Shown: positions 27,561 through 37,332, counted from the first letter of the stretch. The stretch is DNA of 64,000 nucleotides from JAWVFM01 sp963823245 (GCA_963823245.1 CAWGKQ010000006.1:62001-126000); one strand, 5' to 3'. Translations and numbers: made by a program. Notes: generated by a model from the sequence alone, not told the origin.

Positions 27561-28670
27561 GTGAGCGAGCGGCGCCTGGTCGAGCGGTTCATCCGCCTCT
27601 GCGAGATCGCGAGCCCGACCGGGAGGGAGCGGGCGGTCGCTGACGCGGTGGCGGCCGAGCTTCGCTCCCTGGGCGTCGAGGTCGGCGAGGACGCAGCCGC
27701 CGGGCCGGCGCGGGCCGGCGCGGGCAACCTGGTCGCGAGGATCCCGGGACGGGCCGATCGCTGGCTCATGCTCTGCGCCCACCTCGACACGGTGCCCGTG
27801 GACGGCGACGTCCGGGTCGTCGAGGTCGACGGGCTGCTTCGAAGCTCGGGCGAGACGATCCTCGGAGCCGACGACAAGGCGGGGGTCGCCGCCATGCTCG
27901 AGCTGGCGAGCGAGGCGGCGTCGCAGCCGCCGCCCGTCGGGCTCGAGCTGGTCTTCACCGTCGCGGAGGAGCGCGGGCTCCGCGGCGCGCGTGAGCTCGA
28001 CCTCACCGCGCTCCGCTCGGACGCCGGCCTCGTCCTCGATCACGCGGGCCCTCTTTCGGAGCTCGTGGTCGCGGCGCCGACCTACAACCAGCTGATCGCC
28101 GAGTTCGAGGGCCTCGAGGCGCATGCGGGCATGGAGCCGGAGGCCGGGCGAAACGCCATAGCGGCTGCTTGCGCGGCCGTGGCAGCGATGCAGACCGGGC
28201 GCCTCGACGAGGGGACGACCGCGAACGTCGGCAGGATCGACGGCGGAACCGCCACGAACGTCGTTGCCGGACACTGCCGGATCGAGGCCGAGGCGCGAAG
28301 CCTGGACCAGGAGCGTGCCGGCGACGTGATCGCGGCGATGTCCGACGCCTGCACCTGGGCGGCGAGCGAGCACGAGTGTGACGTCGACGTTGATCTCACC
28401 GAGCTCTTCCGCGGCTACCGTCTGCCCCCGAGCTCGCCGGCGCTCCGTCTGGCGCGAGCCGCGCTCAGCGCCTGCGGGCTGGAGCCCACCGAGGTTGCCA
28501 CCGGTGGCGGCAGCGACGTCAACGCGCTGCGCGAGCGCGGCTTCGACTGCGTTCTGCTCTCCAACGGCACCAGTCGTAACCACACCCCGGAGGAGTCGAT
28601 AACGGTCGAGCGCCTGGAGGGCCTTCACCGCCTCGCCCGGGCCGCGGTCGAGGCGGCGGCCTCGTGCTGA
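27561..28670 (+). CDS. M20-family metallopeptidase (PepT-like)
   Basis: 369 residues. Di-zinc peptidase features are complete: LCAHLDTVP (His, Asp), GADDKAGVAAML (bridging Asp), VFTVAEERGLRGAREL (catalytic Glu and Zn ligand), LVLDHAG and NGTSRNHTPEESI (last His). A dimerisation lid lies between. It resembles tripeptidase T. TAGCCT (27548-27553) is 7 nt ahead of GTG 27561. Its stop lies inside the start of the next gene, so it is coupled to DUF3866. Confidence 0.9.
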   Translation: MSERRLVERFIRLCEIASPTGRERAVADAVAAELRSLGVEVGEDAAAGPARAGAGNLVARIPGRADRWLMLCAHLDTVPVDGDVRVVEVDGLLRSSGETILGADDKAGVAAMLELASEAASQPPPVGLELVFTVAEERGLRGARELDLTALRSDAGLVLDHAGPLSELVVAAPTYNQLIAEFEGLEAHAGMEPEAGRNAIAAACAAVAAMQTGRLDEGTTANVGRIDGGTATNVVAGHCRIEAEARSLDQERAGDVIAAMSDACTWAASEHECDVDVDLTELFRGYRLPPSSPALRLARAALSACGLEPTEVATGGGSDVNALRERGFDCVLLSNGTSRNHTPEESITVERLEGLHRLARAAVEAAASC

Positions 28671-29734
28671 AGTTACGACGAGGAAGGGTGATCACACCCG
28701 ACCCGCTCACCGTCGACGTGGGCGGGGAGCAGCGCCGCGCGTGGGCGGACGTGGCGCTCGTGGGCGAGGTGCGCGGGGGCGACGAGGTGATCGTGAACAC
28801 GAGCGCCGTCGACCTCGGGCTCGGCTCGGGCGGCTTCGACGTCGTGCACGCGAACCTGACTCGGGGCCTCGAGGGCGAACCGGCAGCCGAGACGCACGTG
28901 ATGAAGCTCAACTACACCTCGCTCCAGCATCCAATCGAGCCGATGGAGGTGCCGCTCGGGGAGGGCGGCGAAGAGCTCGGCTCCTCGATGCCGGTCCTCG
29001 TCATCCCGCTTCACGGGCACCTCGCGCCGGCGGCCTGGGCGGTGGAGGCGAGGCGCCCCGGAACTCGCTTGGGTTATGTGCAGAGCGCCGGCGGGGCGCT
29101 GTCGGGAACGTTGTCGCGCGACGTGGCGGAGCTCCGCCGTCGTGGCCTGCTCGCCGGCCACGTGACCGCCGCGCCGGCCTTCGGTGGCGAGGCCGAGGCC
29201 CTGTCGGTCGCCGGAGCGCTCGATGCCGCCGCGCGCCGCCTCGGCTGGGAGGCGGCGATCGTCGGGCCTGGGCCCGGGATCCTGGGCTCGCGCACTCGCT
29301 TCGGGCACGGAGGCGTGGCGGCGCTCGACTCGGCGCACGCCTCGCTGGCGCTCGGGCTGCCGACGCTCCTCTCACCGCGGCTCTCGAGCGCGGACCCGCG
29401 CCCCGAGCAGCGGGGACTCAGCCACCACACCGCCACGGTGCTCGAGCTGCTGCTCGCCGCGGTTCGGGTTCCGGTCCCCGAGGTGGAGCTCGAGGGATGG
29501 CCGCTGGCCGACAGCGAGGCGCCGGAGGGCGGCTCGCGCCAGGCGACCCTCGACGCGCTGATCGCCGCATGCGAGGACCGTCACGACCTCAACGTGGAGC
29601 AGGTGGACCTGCCGGGCTACGCGGGCAGCGGCCTTCCGACGCAGACGATGGGGCGTGGGCTCGCGGAGGACCCCCTGTTCTTCGCCGCGCCGCTCGCGGC
29701 TGGCGTTGCGTTGGCGTCCCTCGCGGGTAGTTGA
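28664..29734 (+). CDS. DUF3866 family protein
   Basis: 356 residues from GTG 28664, inside the end of the M20 gene. Characteristic stretches: LTVDVGGEQRRAWADVA, HVMKLNYTSLQHPIEP, VLVIPLHGHLAPAAWAV, AIVGPGPGILGSRTRFGHGG and SHHTATVLELLLAAV. The family is found in actinobacteria and Firmicutes next to NUDIX and xerD genes, as here. No catalytic motif or localisation signal is evident, and its function is unknown. Confidence 0.82.
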   Translation: MLKLRRGRVITPDPLTVDVGGEQRRAWADVALVGEVRGGDEVIVNTSAVDLGLGSGGFDVVHANLTRGLEGEPAAETHVMKLNYTSLQHPIEPMEVPLGEGGEELGSSMPVLVIPLHGHLAPAAWAVEARRPGTRLGYVQSAGGALSGTLSRDVAELRRRGLLAGHVTAAPAFGGEAEALSVAGALDAAARRLGWEAAIVGPGPGILGSRTRFGHGGVAALDSAHASLALGLPTLLSPRLSSADPRPEQRGLSHHTATVLELLLAAVRVPVPEVELEGWPLADSEAPEGGSRQATLDALIAACEDRHDLNVEQVDLPGYAGSGLPTQTMGRGLAEDPLFFAAPLAAGVALASLAGS

Positions 29735-29741
29735 GGCCGGC

Positions 29742-30269
29742 GTGGAGAGGCTGAGCTCGAAGACGGTCTACGACGGACGCATCGCGAAGGTCCGGCTCGA
29801 GGAGTTCCATTACACCGACGGTGGCGTCGAGGAGCGCGAGGTCGTCGGACATCCTGGCGCGGTGGCCGTGGTCGCCCACAACGACGAGAGCTTCTTCATG
29901 GTCCGGCAGCCGCGCGAGCCCGTGAACGAAGCGGACCTCCTGGAGCTGCCCGCCGGCAAGCTCGACGTCGACGGCGAGACTCCGCTCGACTGCGCCAAGC
30001 GGGAGCTCGCGGAGGAGATCGGCCGCGCCGCCTCCGGGTGGCGTGAGTGGAAGCGGCTCTACCCGAGCCCGGGAATCCTCGAGGAGGAGGTCACGATCTT
30101 CGAGGCGACCGGCCTCTCGGAGGCATCGGCGGAGGCCGACGACGACGAGCGCCTCGAGGTGGTCGCGATCCCCCTCTCACGGCTCGACGAGACGATCGAC
30201 GAATGCCGCGACGGGAAGTCGCTGGTCGGGCTGATGCTGCTGCGTGAGGAGCTTCGGGCCGGCGCATAG
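29742..30269 (+). CDS. NUDIX hydrolase (ADP-ribose pyrophosphatase-like)
   Basis: 175 residues starting at GTG 29742. The Nudix box reads GKLDVDGETPLDCAKRELAE then EIG, with the RELAEE helix that binds Mg; the loop before the first Glu has one extra residue, as in the mycobacterial homologue Rv1700. PGAVAVVAHNDE and FMVRQPREPVNEADLLELPAG are the typical ADP-ribose-type lead-in. It belongs to the pyrG-NUDIX-xerD order of actinobacteria, here separated from pyrG by the 8-kb insert. Confidence 0.92.
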   Translation: MERLSSKTVYDGRIAKVRLEEFHYTDGGVEEREVVGHPGAVAVVAHNDESFFMVRQPREPVNEADLLELPAGKLDVDGETPLDCAKRELAEEIGRAASGWREWKRLYPSPGILEEEVTIFEATGLSEASAEADDDERLEVVAIPLSRLDETIDECRDGKSLVGLMLLREELRAGA

Positions 30270-30316
30270 CCGTTTGCACCGGCAGGGGAGGGCGTCGCGG
30301 GGCGAAACCACCTCGC

Positions 30317-31294
30317 ATGGCTATCGCCGTCCGGCCAGAGAGCGAGGAGCGCGCGGTCGAGGCGCGCTTCGAGGCCCTCGTCCTGGACTTTCTCGCGTAC
30401 CTCGAGTTCGAGCGGGGCCTCGCCCGCAACACGCTCGACGCCTATCGCACGGATCTCCTTCAGTACGGCGCGTTCCTGGGGCGCCGGGGACGCGGTGCGA
30501 TCGAGGCCGAGCGAGGCGACGTCGCGGACTTCCTCGCCGACCTCGCGACCGGTCGGCCGGAAACCGAGGACGAGGAGGCGCACCCTCCGTGCTCGCCGGC
30601 CACGGTGAGCCGGAAGGCCGCCGCGCTGCGCTCCTTCTATCGGCACTTGCGCCGCGAGGAGCTCGTCGATGCCGACCCCACCGCGACCCTGGTAACGCCG
30701 GCGCGTGGGCGCAAGCTTCCGCACGTGCTCGGCTATGGCGAGGTGAAGCGACTCCTCGAGAGCGTCTCGGGATCGGATGAGATCTCACTTCGCGACCGGG
30801 CGCTGCTCGAGGTGATGTACGGCTGCGGACTTCGGGCGTCGGAGGCGATCGGTCTGGAGGCCGGTGACCTCAACTTCCGCCGCGGGTTCCTGCGCGCCCA
30901 CGGGAAGGGCTCGAAGGAGCGGACCGTGCCGCTTGGAAGCCAGGCGGCGAGCGCGGTGGAGCGCTATATGCGCTCGGGTCGGCCCAAGCTCGTCGGGTCG
31001 AAGTCCGAGCCGAAGCTCTTCGTGAACTTCCGCGGCGGTCCCCTGACCCGCCAGGGCCTGTACAAGATCATTCAGCGCCACGCCGAGATGGTGGGGCTCG
31101 CTGGAAAGATGAGCCCGCACACGCTCCGGCACACCTTCGCGACACACCTCCTCGCCGGGGGATGCGACCTGCGCTCGGTCCAGGAGATGCTCGGGCATGC
31201 CGACGTCGCGACGACGCAGCTCTACACGCACCTGGGCAGCAAGGAGATCAAGGACGCGTACTTCCGCGCGCACCCGCGGGCCCAGCTTCGCTGA
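30317..31294 (+). CDS. xerD: Tyrosine recombinase XerD-type
   Basis: 325 residues. The N-terminal SAM-like domain (FLAYLEFERGLARNTLDAYR) is followed by the catalytic domain: YGCGLRASEAIGLEAGDL (first Arg), HTLRHTFATHLLAGG (H-x-x-R), VQEMLGHADVATTQLYTHL (His and nucleophile Tyr). It resolves chromosome dimers at dif together with a XerC partner, or alone in some actinobacteria. An insert ETEDEEAHPPCSPATV in the linker is unusual. Its place after NUDIX matches Rv1701. Confidence 0.92.
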   Translation: MAIAVRPESEERAVEARFEALVLDFLAYLEFERGLARNTLDAYRTDLLQYGAFLGRRGRGAIEAERGDVADFLADLATGRPETEDEEAHPPCSPATVSRKAAALRSFYRHLRREELVDADPTATLVTPARGRKLPHVLGYGEVKRLLESVSGSDEISLRDRALLEVMYGCGLRASEAIGLEAGDLNFRRGFLRAHGKGSKERTVPLGSQAASAVERYMRSGRPKLVGSKSEPKLFVNFRGGPLTRQGLYKIIQRHAEMVGLAGKMSPHTLRHTFATHLLAGGCDLRSVQEMLGHADVATTQLYTHLGSKEIKDAYFRAHPRAQLR

Positions 31295-31326
31295 GCCGGT
31301 CGGCGCGCGGGTGCTAGAACCGGGGG

Positions 31327-32184
31327 GTGCCCGAGCTCCCAGAGGTCGAGACGATCCGCCGCCAGCTCGAGCCCGAGATCACCGGGCGCGTGATCAAGCG
31401 GGCTCGCATCTACGACGAGCGATGGACGCGTCCCGTGCGCCCCTCGCGGGTGGAGGAGCGACTCGCCGGGAGGCGCATCGAGTCGGTCGGCCGGCGGGGC
31501 AAGTACCTGCTGCTCGGGCTGGACGGCGGTGACGCCCTGGTCATGCACCTTCGGATGACCGGGAACCTCGTCCTCTCAAACGGGGATCGAGACGACCGCT
31601 GGCTCCGCGCGGAGCTCGAGCTCGACGACGGGCGGACGCTCCGCTTCACCGACCCGAGGCGCTTCGGGCAGGCGGTGGTGCTGCCGGCGGGCGGGGTGGA
31701 GGCGTACTTCGATGGGCGGGTGGGCATCGAGCCGTTGTCCGACCAGCTGACGCCGGAGGCGCTCGGGCGGATGGCCGTGGGGAGGCGGGCGCCGCTCAAG
31801 TCCTTCCTGCTCGACCAGTCCGGCATTGCGGGCATCGGCAACATCTACGCCGACGAGGCGCTGTGGCGCGCGCGTCTGCATCCGCTTTCGCCCGCGGGGT
31901 CGATGCGGACCGAGCACTTCGAGGAGCTCAGCGCCGCAATCGTCGACACGCTCGAGGTGGCGCTCGCCAACGGTGGCGCGTCGATCGACGACTACCGTGA
32001 CGCGAGGGGTGAGGAGGGCTCGATGCAGGACGAGTTCCTCGTCCACACGCGGGCCGGCGAGGAGTGCCTGCGCTGCGGCGAGGTGATCCGCCGGATCGTC
32101 GTCGGCGGGCGCTCGACGTACTTCTGCCCCGGCTGCCAGCGGCGGTTGCGGCGGCGCCGGGCGCGGGCGAGGTCGCCACGGTGA
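31327..32184 (+). CDS. mutM: Formamidopyrimidine-DNA glycosylase
   Basis: 285 residues; base-excision repair enzyme that removes 8-oxoguanine. Start GTG 31327 gives PELPEVETIRRQLE, whose Pro and Glu after the removed Met are catalytic. The beta-hairpin Lys lies in GRRGKYLLLGLDGG, HLRMTGNL follows, then the H2TH part DQSGIAGIGNIYADEALWRA and the zinc finger CLRCGEVIRR ... YFCPGCQRR. Complete and normal length, except for a basic Arg-rich end (RRRRARARSPR). Its stop overlaps the next GTG. Confidence 0.95.
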   Translation: MPELPEVETIRRQLEPEITGRVIKRARIYDERWTRPVRPSRVEERLAGRRIESVGRRGKYLLLGLDGGDALVMHLRMTGNLVLSNGDRDDRWLRAELELDDGRTLRFTDPRRFGQAVVLPAGGVEAYFDGRVGIEPLSDQLTPEALGRMAVGRRAPLKSFLLDQSGIAGIGNIYADEALWRARLHPLSPAGSMRTEHFEELSAAIVDTLEVALANGGASIDDYRDARGEEGSMQDEFLVHTRAGEECLRCGEVIRRIVVGGRSTYFCPGCQRRLRRRRARARSPR

Positions 32185-33134
32185 GGGACGCGCCGCCGCC
32201 ACCTGGCTTCGCGATCGGGCATTTCACCGATCTCGAGGGCGCGACGGGATCCACCGTGGTCCTCGCCCCGCCGGGGAGCCGAGCGGGCGTTGACGTTCGC
32301 GGTGGCGGGCCGGGCACGCGGGAGACCGACGTGATCGGGCCGCTTGCGGGCACCGACCAGGCGACGGCGGTGCTGCTGACGGGCGGCAGCGCCTTCGGGC
32401 TCGCGGCCGCTGACGGGGTGGTTCGATGGCTGGAGGAGCGCGGGCGCGGATACCCGACCCCGGGCGGCATCGTGCCGATCGTCCCGGCCGCGGTCGTCTA
32501 CGACCTGGCGCAGGGCGATCCGGGGGCGCGGCCGGGGCCGGACGCAGGCTACGGCGCCTGCGAGGCTGCGCGCGAGGGTGTGCCGGAGTGTGGGCTGGTG
32601 GGTGCCGGAACCGGGACGGCGGTCGGCAAGGTGCTGGGACGGGAGCGCTGCGTGCGCAGCGGCGTCGGCTACGCGGGCGGTGCGACAGGGCGCGGGGAGG
32701 CGGTCGCCGCGCTCGCGGTCGTGAACGCGTTCGGCGACGTGGTGGGCCGCGGCGGCGAGCTGTTGGGCGGGCCGCGCTCCGATGACGGATCGATGATCCG
32801 CACCCAGGACCTGATCGAGGCGATGGAGGGCCCGCCCGACTGGACGGGCATCGCGGAGCTCAACACGACCCTCGTCTGCGTCATGACCGATGCCCCGCTC
32901 GACAAGCCGGGCTGCGCGCGGATCGCGATGATGGCGAGCGCGGGGATCGCGCGCGCGGTCGACCCCGTCTACTCGGACGTCGATGGCGACGTCGTGTTCT
33001 GCCTGGCGTCGGGGGTGGGCCGGGCGGACCGGTTCACGTCGATTCAGGTCGGGACTCTGGCGGCGACGCTCACGGCGGCCGCAGTCCGTGACGCGGTCAC
33101 CCAAGCCGCGAACGTCCCTGAGTCGGGGCCATAG
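32181..33134 (+). CDS. P1 family N-terminal-nucleophile peptidase (DmpA/oligomer-hydrolase type)
   Basis: 317 residues. Landmarks of the family: GHFTDLEGATGSTVVL, RGGGPGTRETDVIGP, VLLTGGSAFGLAAADGVVRW, GLVGAGTGTAVGKVLG and the self-cleavage region LNTTLVCVMTDAPLDK, where a Thr becomes the new N-terminus. Close relatives are aminopeptidases or 6-aminohexanoate oligomer hydrolases. GTG 32181 overlaps the mutM stop. Confidence 0.88.
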   Translation: MRDAPPPPGFAIGHFTDLEGATGSTVVLAPPGSRAGVDVRGGGPGTRETDVIGPLAGTDQATAVLLTGGSAFGLAAADGVVRWLEERGRGYPTPGGIVPIVPAAVVYDLAQGDPGARPGPDAGYGACEAAREGVPECGLVGAGTGTAVGKVLGRERCVRSGVGYAGGATGRGEAVAALAVVNAFGDVVGRGGELLGGPRSDDGSMIRTQDLIEAMEGPPDWTGIAELNTTLVCVMTDAPLDKPGCARIAMMASAGIARAVDPVYSDVDGDVVFCLASGVGRADRFTSIQVGTLAATLTAAAVRDAVTQAANVPESGP

Positions 33135-33203
33135 GCGGTATCGCGGGACGTTCGCGCCAGGCGGCAATTTCGTCCGGGCCGAGCGCCATCCTTCGCCGCC
33201 CCC

Positions 33204-33956
33204 ATGCCGGGCACGTTCAAGACCGAGGCGGTGGTCCTCCGCACGATCCGTTACGGCGAGGCCGATCGGGTGCTCCACCTGTACAGCTCCTCGCACGGGC
33301 GGATCGGGGCGATCGCGAAGGGGGTGCGGCGGCCGAAGTCGCGCTTCGGCGGGCGCCTGGAGCCGTTCTTCCGGCTCGACCTGGTGCTCCATCGCGGTCG
33401 CGGCGAGCTCGCGACGGTCACGGCGGCCCACACGGTCGCCGGGCACCCGAACCTGCGCTCGAGCGGGCCGGCGCTGGCGGCGGCGGCGCGCGGCTGCGAC
33501 GCGATCCTGAGGCTTCTCGACGGCGAGGAGGCGAACCCCGCTGCCTACAACCTCCTCTGCCGTTACCTGGTGCTGCTCGACGGGCAGGAGCCACCAAGCG
33601 GGGTCTCGCCGTTCCCGGCGGTCGACGGCGCGGCCGGGCTCGGCACGGCGCTCGCCTTCCGTCTCAAGCTGGCCCTTGCGGCGGGCTTCGCCCCCGAGCT
33701 CGCCTCCTGCGCGCGTTGCGGCGAGGCCGACGGGCTGGCGGGCTTCTCCGGCGCTGCCGGCGGGGTGGTTTGCGCGTCGTGCGAGCGCGATGGGTTCGAG
33801 CTGTCGACCGAGGCGCATCGGTTCATGGTCGAGGCGCTCGGTCGGCCGCTCGCCGGGGCGCCGGCGGCGGCGCCCGGTGCGCTGCGGCAGGTCGAGCGGG
33901 CGATCGCGTCGACGCTCGAGCACCACGCGCACGTGCGCCTTCGCACCGCCGCCTAA
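33204..33956 (+). CDS. recO: DNA repair protein RecO
   Basis: 250 residues: the OB-fold N-terminus (FKTEAVVLRTIRYGEADRVL, AIAKGVRRPKSRFGGRLEPF) and a C-terminal helical domain with four zinc-binding Cys (SCARCGEADG ... VVCASCERDG). It loads RecA with RecR on SSB-coated DNA. Ends LRTAA; its stop codon is part of the TAAGCT box used by the next gene. Confidence 0.93.
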   Translation: MPGTFKTEAVVLRTIRYGEADRVLHLYSSSHGRIGAIAKGVRRPKSRFGGRLEPFFRLDLVLHRGRGELATVTAAHTVAGHPNLRSSGPALAAAARGCDAILRLLDGEEANPAAYNLLCRYLVLLDGQEPPSGVSPFPAVDGAAGLGTALAFRLKLALAAGFAPELASCARCGEADGLAGFSGAAGGVVCASCERDGFELSTEAHRFMVEALGRPLAGAPAAAPGALRQVERAIASTLEHHAHVRLRTAA

Positions 33957-33966
33957 GCTGGGCCGG

Positions 33967-34455
33967 ATGTCGGAGGTCCGCGTATCGGGGGCGGGCGCTG
34001 AGCGCATCGGCGAGCTCGAGCCCCTGTGGAGAGCGCTCTACGAGCATCATCGCGGCCTGGCCGAGCGAGTTGGGCCTGTCAACGCCTACGAGGAGAGCTG
34101 GCGGCGCCGGCGCGCCCAGTACGAGGAGTGGGTGGGCGGCGAGGACGCCGCGCTGCTCGTCGCAGAGCGCGACGGCAGGCTCGTCGGCTACGCGATCCTC
34201 ACGGTGAACCCGCCGCCGGCGACCTGGGACTTCGGGAAGGCGGTGGTGGAGATCGAGACGCTGTCCGTCCTTCCGGACGAGCGCGGGGGAGGGGTTGGCG
34301 CTGCGCTCATGCGCGCGGCCGAGGAGTGGGCGCGGGAGAGGGGCGCCGAGACACTCGAGGTCGGGCTCCTGTACACGAACGAGGACGCCCTGCGCTTCTA
34401 CGAGCGCGAGGGCTTCCGGCAGTTCTATCTCGAGCTCGCTCGCGATCTCCGGTAG
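33967..34455 (+). CDS. GNAT-family N-acetyltransferase
   Basis: 162 residues with the acetyl-CoA loop VLPDERGGGVGAALMRAAEE, strand VVEIETLSV, and the ending TNEDALRFYEREGFRQFYLE. TAAGCT (33954-33959), overlapping the recO stop, lies 7 nt before ATG 33967, so it is a leaderless unit. The acceptor is not evident. Confidence 0.86.
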   Translation: MSEVRVSGAGAERIGELEPLWRALYEHHRGLAERVGPVNAYEESWRRRRAQYEEWVGGEDAALLVAERDGRLVGYAILTVNPPPATWDFGKAVVEIETLSVLPDERGGGVGAALMRAAEEWARERGAETLEVGLLYTNEDALRFYEREGFRQFYLELARDLR

Positions 34456-34525
34456 CGCGGGGTCACGCTTCTTGCGCGGATTCCGGCGCATTCGGTGCGC
34501 CGGCTGACCCTATGCTCCACCTCAG

Positions 34526-35563
34526 GTGTCAGCGGCAGCGAACAGGGTCGGAGGGCTGGGCGTCGATTCGCTGGAGGGCCGTGTTCGCGCCTGGGAGGCC
34601 GAGTGGCTGTGGGAGCTGGCAACGTCGTCCTACCCCGCTCTCCGTCGCGAGCCCGAGCCCGACAGCGCGCTGCGCACTCCTTTTCAGCGCGACCGCGACC
34701 GGATCGTTCACGCGAAGGCGTTCCGCCGCCTCAAGCACAAGACGCAGGTGTTCGTGGCGCCCGAGGGAGACCATTACCGGACGCGCCTCACGCACACGAT
34801 CGAGGCGTCGGCCATCGCGCGGACCGTCGCGCGGGCCCTGGGGCTGAACGAGGACCTCGCCGAGGCGATCGGGCTCGGTCACGACCTCGGCCATCCGCCC
34901 TTCGGGCACATCGGTGAGGAGGCGCTCGACCGGGTGCTTCGAGAGCGCACCGGGAGGGGCTTCCGGCACAACGAGCACTCGCTGCGCGTTGTCGATGCGC
35001 TCGAGCGGGACGGCCGCGGTCTCAACCTCACCGAGCCCGTCCGGGACGGGATCCTCAACCACACCGGACAGGGCGTGCCGGCCACGCTCGAGGGCAGGAT
35101 CGTGCGCATCGTCGATCGCTTCGCCTACATCAACCACGACATCGACGACGCCCTGCGGGCCGGGATCCTCGCCCCGGGCGACCTGCCCGGAGAGGAGATT
35201 GAGCTTCTCGGGCCTACCGGCTCCCGGCGGATCGACGAGCTCGTTACAGACCTCGTCGCGACCTCGCGCGCGGCGGGCGACATCGTCCAGAGCGAGGAGG
35301 TCGGCGCGGCGATGTTGAGGCTCCGCGACTTCATGTTCGAGCGCGTGTACCTGGGCCCCGCCGCCCGTAGCGAGCACGCGCGCGTGGAGTGGACGGTGCG
35401 AGCGCTCGTGGGCCACTACCTCGACAATCCCGATGAGGTGCCCGCTGTGAGCCCGGATGCCGACGAGGGTCAGCGCGTGATCGACTACGTGGCCGGGATG
35501 ACGGATCGGTTCTGCATCGCGACGTTCAGGCGCCTCGCCCTGCCCGAGGAGCTCCCGCTGTGA
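34526..35563 (+). CDS. Deoxyguanosinetriphosphate triphosphohydrolase-like protein (HD domain)
   Basis: 345 residues from GTG 34526, which stands 9 nt after TATGCT (34511-34516). HD-domain residues: RTRLTHTIEASAIARTVA (His), LGHDLGHPPFGHIGEEAL (His-Asp pair) and NHDIDDAL (Asp). It hydrolyses dNTPs to deoxynucleosides plus triphosphate. Its location directly before dnaG with GTGA overlap is the standard actinobacterial order and suggests a role in nucleotide-pool control at replication. Confidence 0.9.
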   Translation: MSAAANRVGGLGVDSLEGRVRAWEAEWLWELATSSYPALRREPEPDSALRTPFQRDRDRIVHAKAFRRLKHKTQVFVAPEGDHYRTRLTHTIEASAIARTVARALGLNEDLAEAIGLGHDLGHPPFGHIGEEALDRVLRERTGRGFRHNEHSLRVVDALERDGRGLNLTEPVRDGILNHTGQGVPATLEGRIVRIVDRFAYINHDIDDALRAGILAPGDLPGEEIELLGPTGSRRIDELVTDLVATSRAAGDIVQSEEVGAAMLRLRDFMFERVYLGPAARSEHARVEWTVRALVGHYLDNPDEVPAVSPDADEGQRVIDYVAGMTDRFCIATFRRLALPEELPL

Positions 35564-37332
35564 GCGCGGGGGGGATGTTCACCCACGACACGGTCGAACG
35601 GGTGAAGGAGGCGGCGAACATCGTCGAGATCATCTCGGCGCACACAGACCTGCGGCGCAGCGGCGTGAGCTTCATGGGGCTCTGCCCGTTCCACGACGAG
35701 CGCTCGCCGTCGTTCTCCGTCGACCCGCAGGCGAAGCTCTACCACTGCTTCGGGTGCGGAGTGGGCGGCGACGTCATCAAGTTCGTGGAGAAGAAGGAGG
35801 GGCTGCCGTTCCCCGAGGCGGTGGAGTCGCTCGGCGATCGGTACGGGGTCGCGATCGAGCGTGAGAAGGAGGACCCGAGGGCCGAGGAGGCGCGCCGGCG
35901 CCGCGAGCGGCTCGGCCAAGCGCTGGAGCGCACGGCGGCCTTCTATCGCGCCTACCTCACCGACTCGCCGAAGGCCGCAAAGGCCCGGAAGTACCTGGAG
36001 GGGCGGGGGCTCGGCGCCGAGGTGCTCGAGGCGTTCGGCGTCGGGTACGCGCCCAGCGCATGGGACCAGGTGCTCACCCACGGCCAGAGGGCCGGCTTCA
36101 CGGTTGCCGAGCTCGAGGGCGCCGGGCTCGTGCAGAAGGGTCGCAAGGGCGGGCACTACGACCGCTTCCGCTCGCGGATCACCTTCCCGGTTCGCGACGC
36201 GCGCGGGCGGATGCAGGGGTTCGGCGCGCGGGCGCTCTCCCCGGACACGAAGCCGAAGTACCTGAACTCGCCCGACGGCGAGCTCTACAACAAGAGCCGC
36301 ACCCTCTACGGCATCGAGCTGGCGCGCCCCGCGATCGCGAAGCGGCGTCGGGCTGTCGTTGTGGAGGGCTACACGGACGTGCTGGCCGCGCACCGGGCGG
36401 GGATCGAGGAGACGGTCGCGATCATGGGCACGGCGATCACGTCGGACCAGCTCTCGATCCTCGCCTCGCACACCGACGAGGTGATCCTGGCGCTCGACGC
36501 CGACCGGGCCGGCCGCGAGGCGATGTTGCGCGCCCAGCGAGTGGCTGGGAGCAGGAGCGTTCGGCTGCGCGTCGCAGCGATGCCTCCCGGCGAGGACCCG
36601 GCCGACATGCTGGGCGCGGGCCAGGTCGATCGCCTGCGGGAGCTGATCGACGACGCGGTCGAGATGCCCGTCTTCCACGTGCGCTCGGTGCTCGACGGGG
36701 CCGACCTCGCCACGCCGGCCGGCCGCGACCGAGCGCTCGACGAGGTGGTGCCCGTGCTCGCGGCGATGGGGGAGACGATCAGCCGCGACGAGCTTGCTCG
36801 CGAGGTCGCCGATAGGCTCGATGCCGACCCCGCGCTCGTCACGCGGCGAATCGCCGGCGGGAGCCGCGGCGCGGGATCCGACGCACACGCCGCTCGCCGG
36901 CCCGGTGCGCCGGCACCCGCCCCCGCGGCGCCCATCAGCGCGCGTGAGCGCCGGGAGCGGGCGCTGCTCGCGATGTGCCTGGCCTCGCCGAAGGATGGCC
37001 GGGAGATCCTCGAACGGCTGACGCCGGAGCACCTCTCATCGGAGCTCGCCCAACGCGCGCGCGCATGGCTCACAGACCACCTCGACGCCCCGCTCGCCGA
37101 TCTTCCACGCGACGACGAGCCGCTCCTCGCCCTCGTCACCGAACTCGTGATGCTCGCGGAGCGAGAGCCGTCTACGGCCCAGGCGATGGAGCAGAACTTC
37201 CTCGAGCTCGACCTCCGCGTGGTCGAGGACAGAATCGCGGCCGCCGAGCGGGAGGGAGCTCCGCCGCCGGTCGAGCTCCAGCGCCAGCGTGCCGACCTCA
37301 AGGAGCGCGTTTTCGGGCGCGAGGCGGTCTGA
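35560..37332 (+). CDS. dnaG: DNA primase DnaG
   Basis: 590 residues from GTG 35560 (or 585 from ATG 35575, MFTHDTVERVKEAANIV). Zinc-binding head: FMGLCPFHDERSPSFS and LYHCFGCGVGGDVIKF. RNA polymerase core: GRITFPVRD-like ITFPVRDARGRMQGFGAR and the TOPRIM motifs VVVEGYTDVLAAH and VILALDADRAGREA. The C-terminal helical part that meets the helicase follows a Pro/Ala linker (APAPAAPISARER). A normal primase, coupled to dgt. Confidence 0.95.
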   Translation: MSAGGMFTHDTVERVKEAANIVEIISAHTDLRRSGVSFMGLCPFHDERSPSFSVDPQAKLYHCFGCGVGGDVIKFVEKKEGLPFPEAVESLGDRYGVAIEREKEDPRAEEARRRRERLGQALERTAAFYRAYLTDSPKAAKARKYLEGRGLGAEVLEAFGVGYAPSAWDQVLTHGQRAGFTVAELEGAGLVQKGRKGGHYDRFRSRITFPVRDARGRMQGFGARALSPDTKPKYLNSPDGELYNKSRTLYGIELARPAIAKRRRAVVVEGYTDVLAAHRAGIEETVAIMGTAITSDQLSILASHTDEVILALDADRAGREAMLRAQRVAGSRSVRLRVAAMPPGEDPADMLGAGQVDRLRELIDDAVEMPVFHVRSVLDGADLATPAGRDRALDEVVPVLAAMGETISRDELAREVADRLDADPALVTRRIAGGSRGAGSDAHAARRPGAPAPAPAAPISARERRERALLAMCLASPKDGREILERLTPEHLSSELAQRARAWLTDHLDAPLADLPRDDEPLLALVTELVMLAEREPSTAQAMEQNFLELDLRVVEDRIAAAEREGAPPPVELQRQRADLKERVFGREAV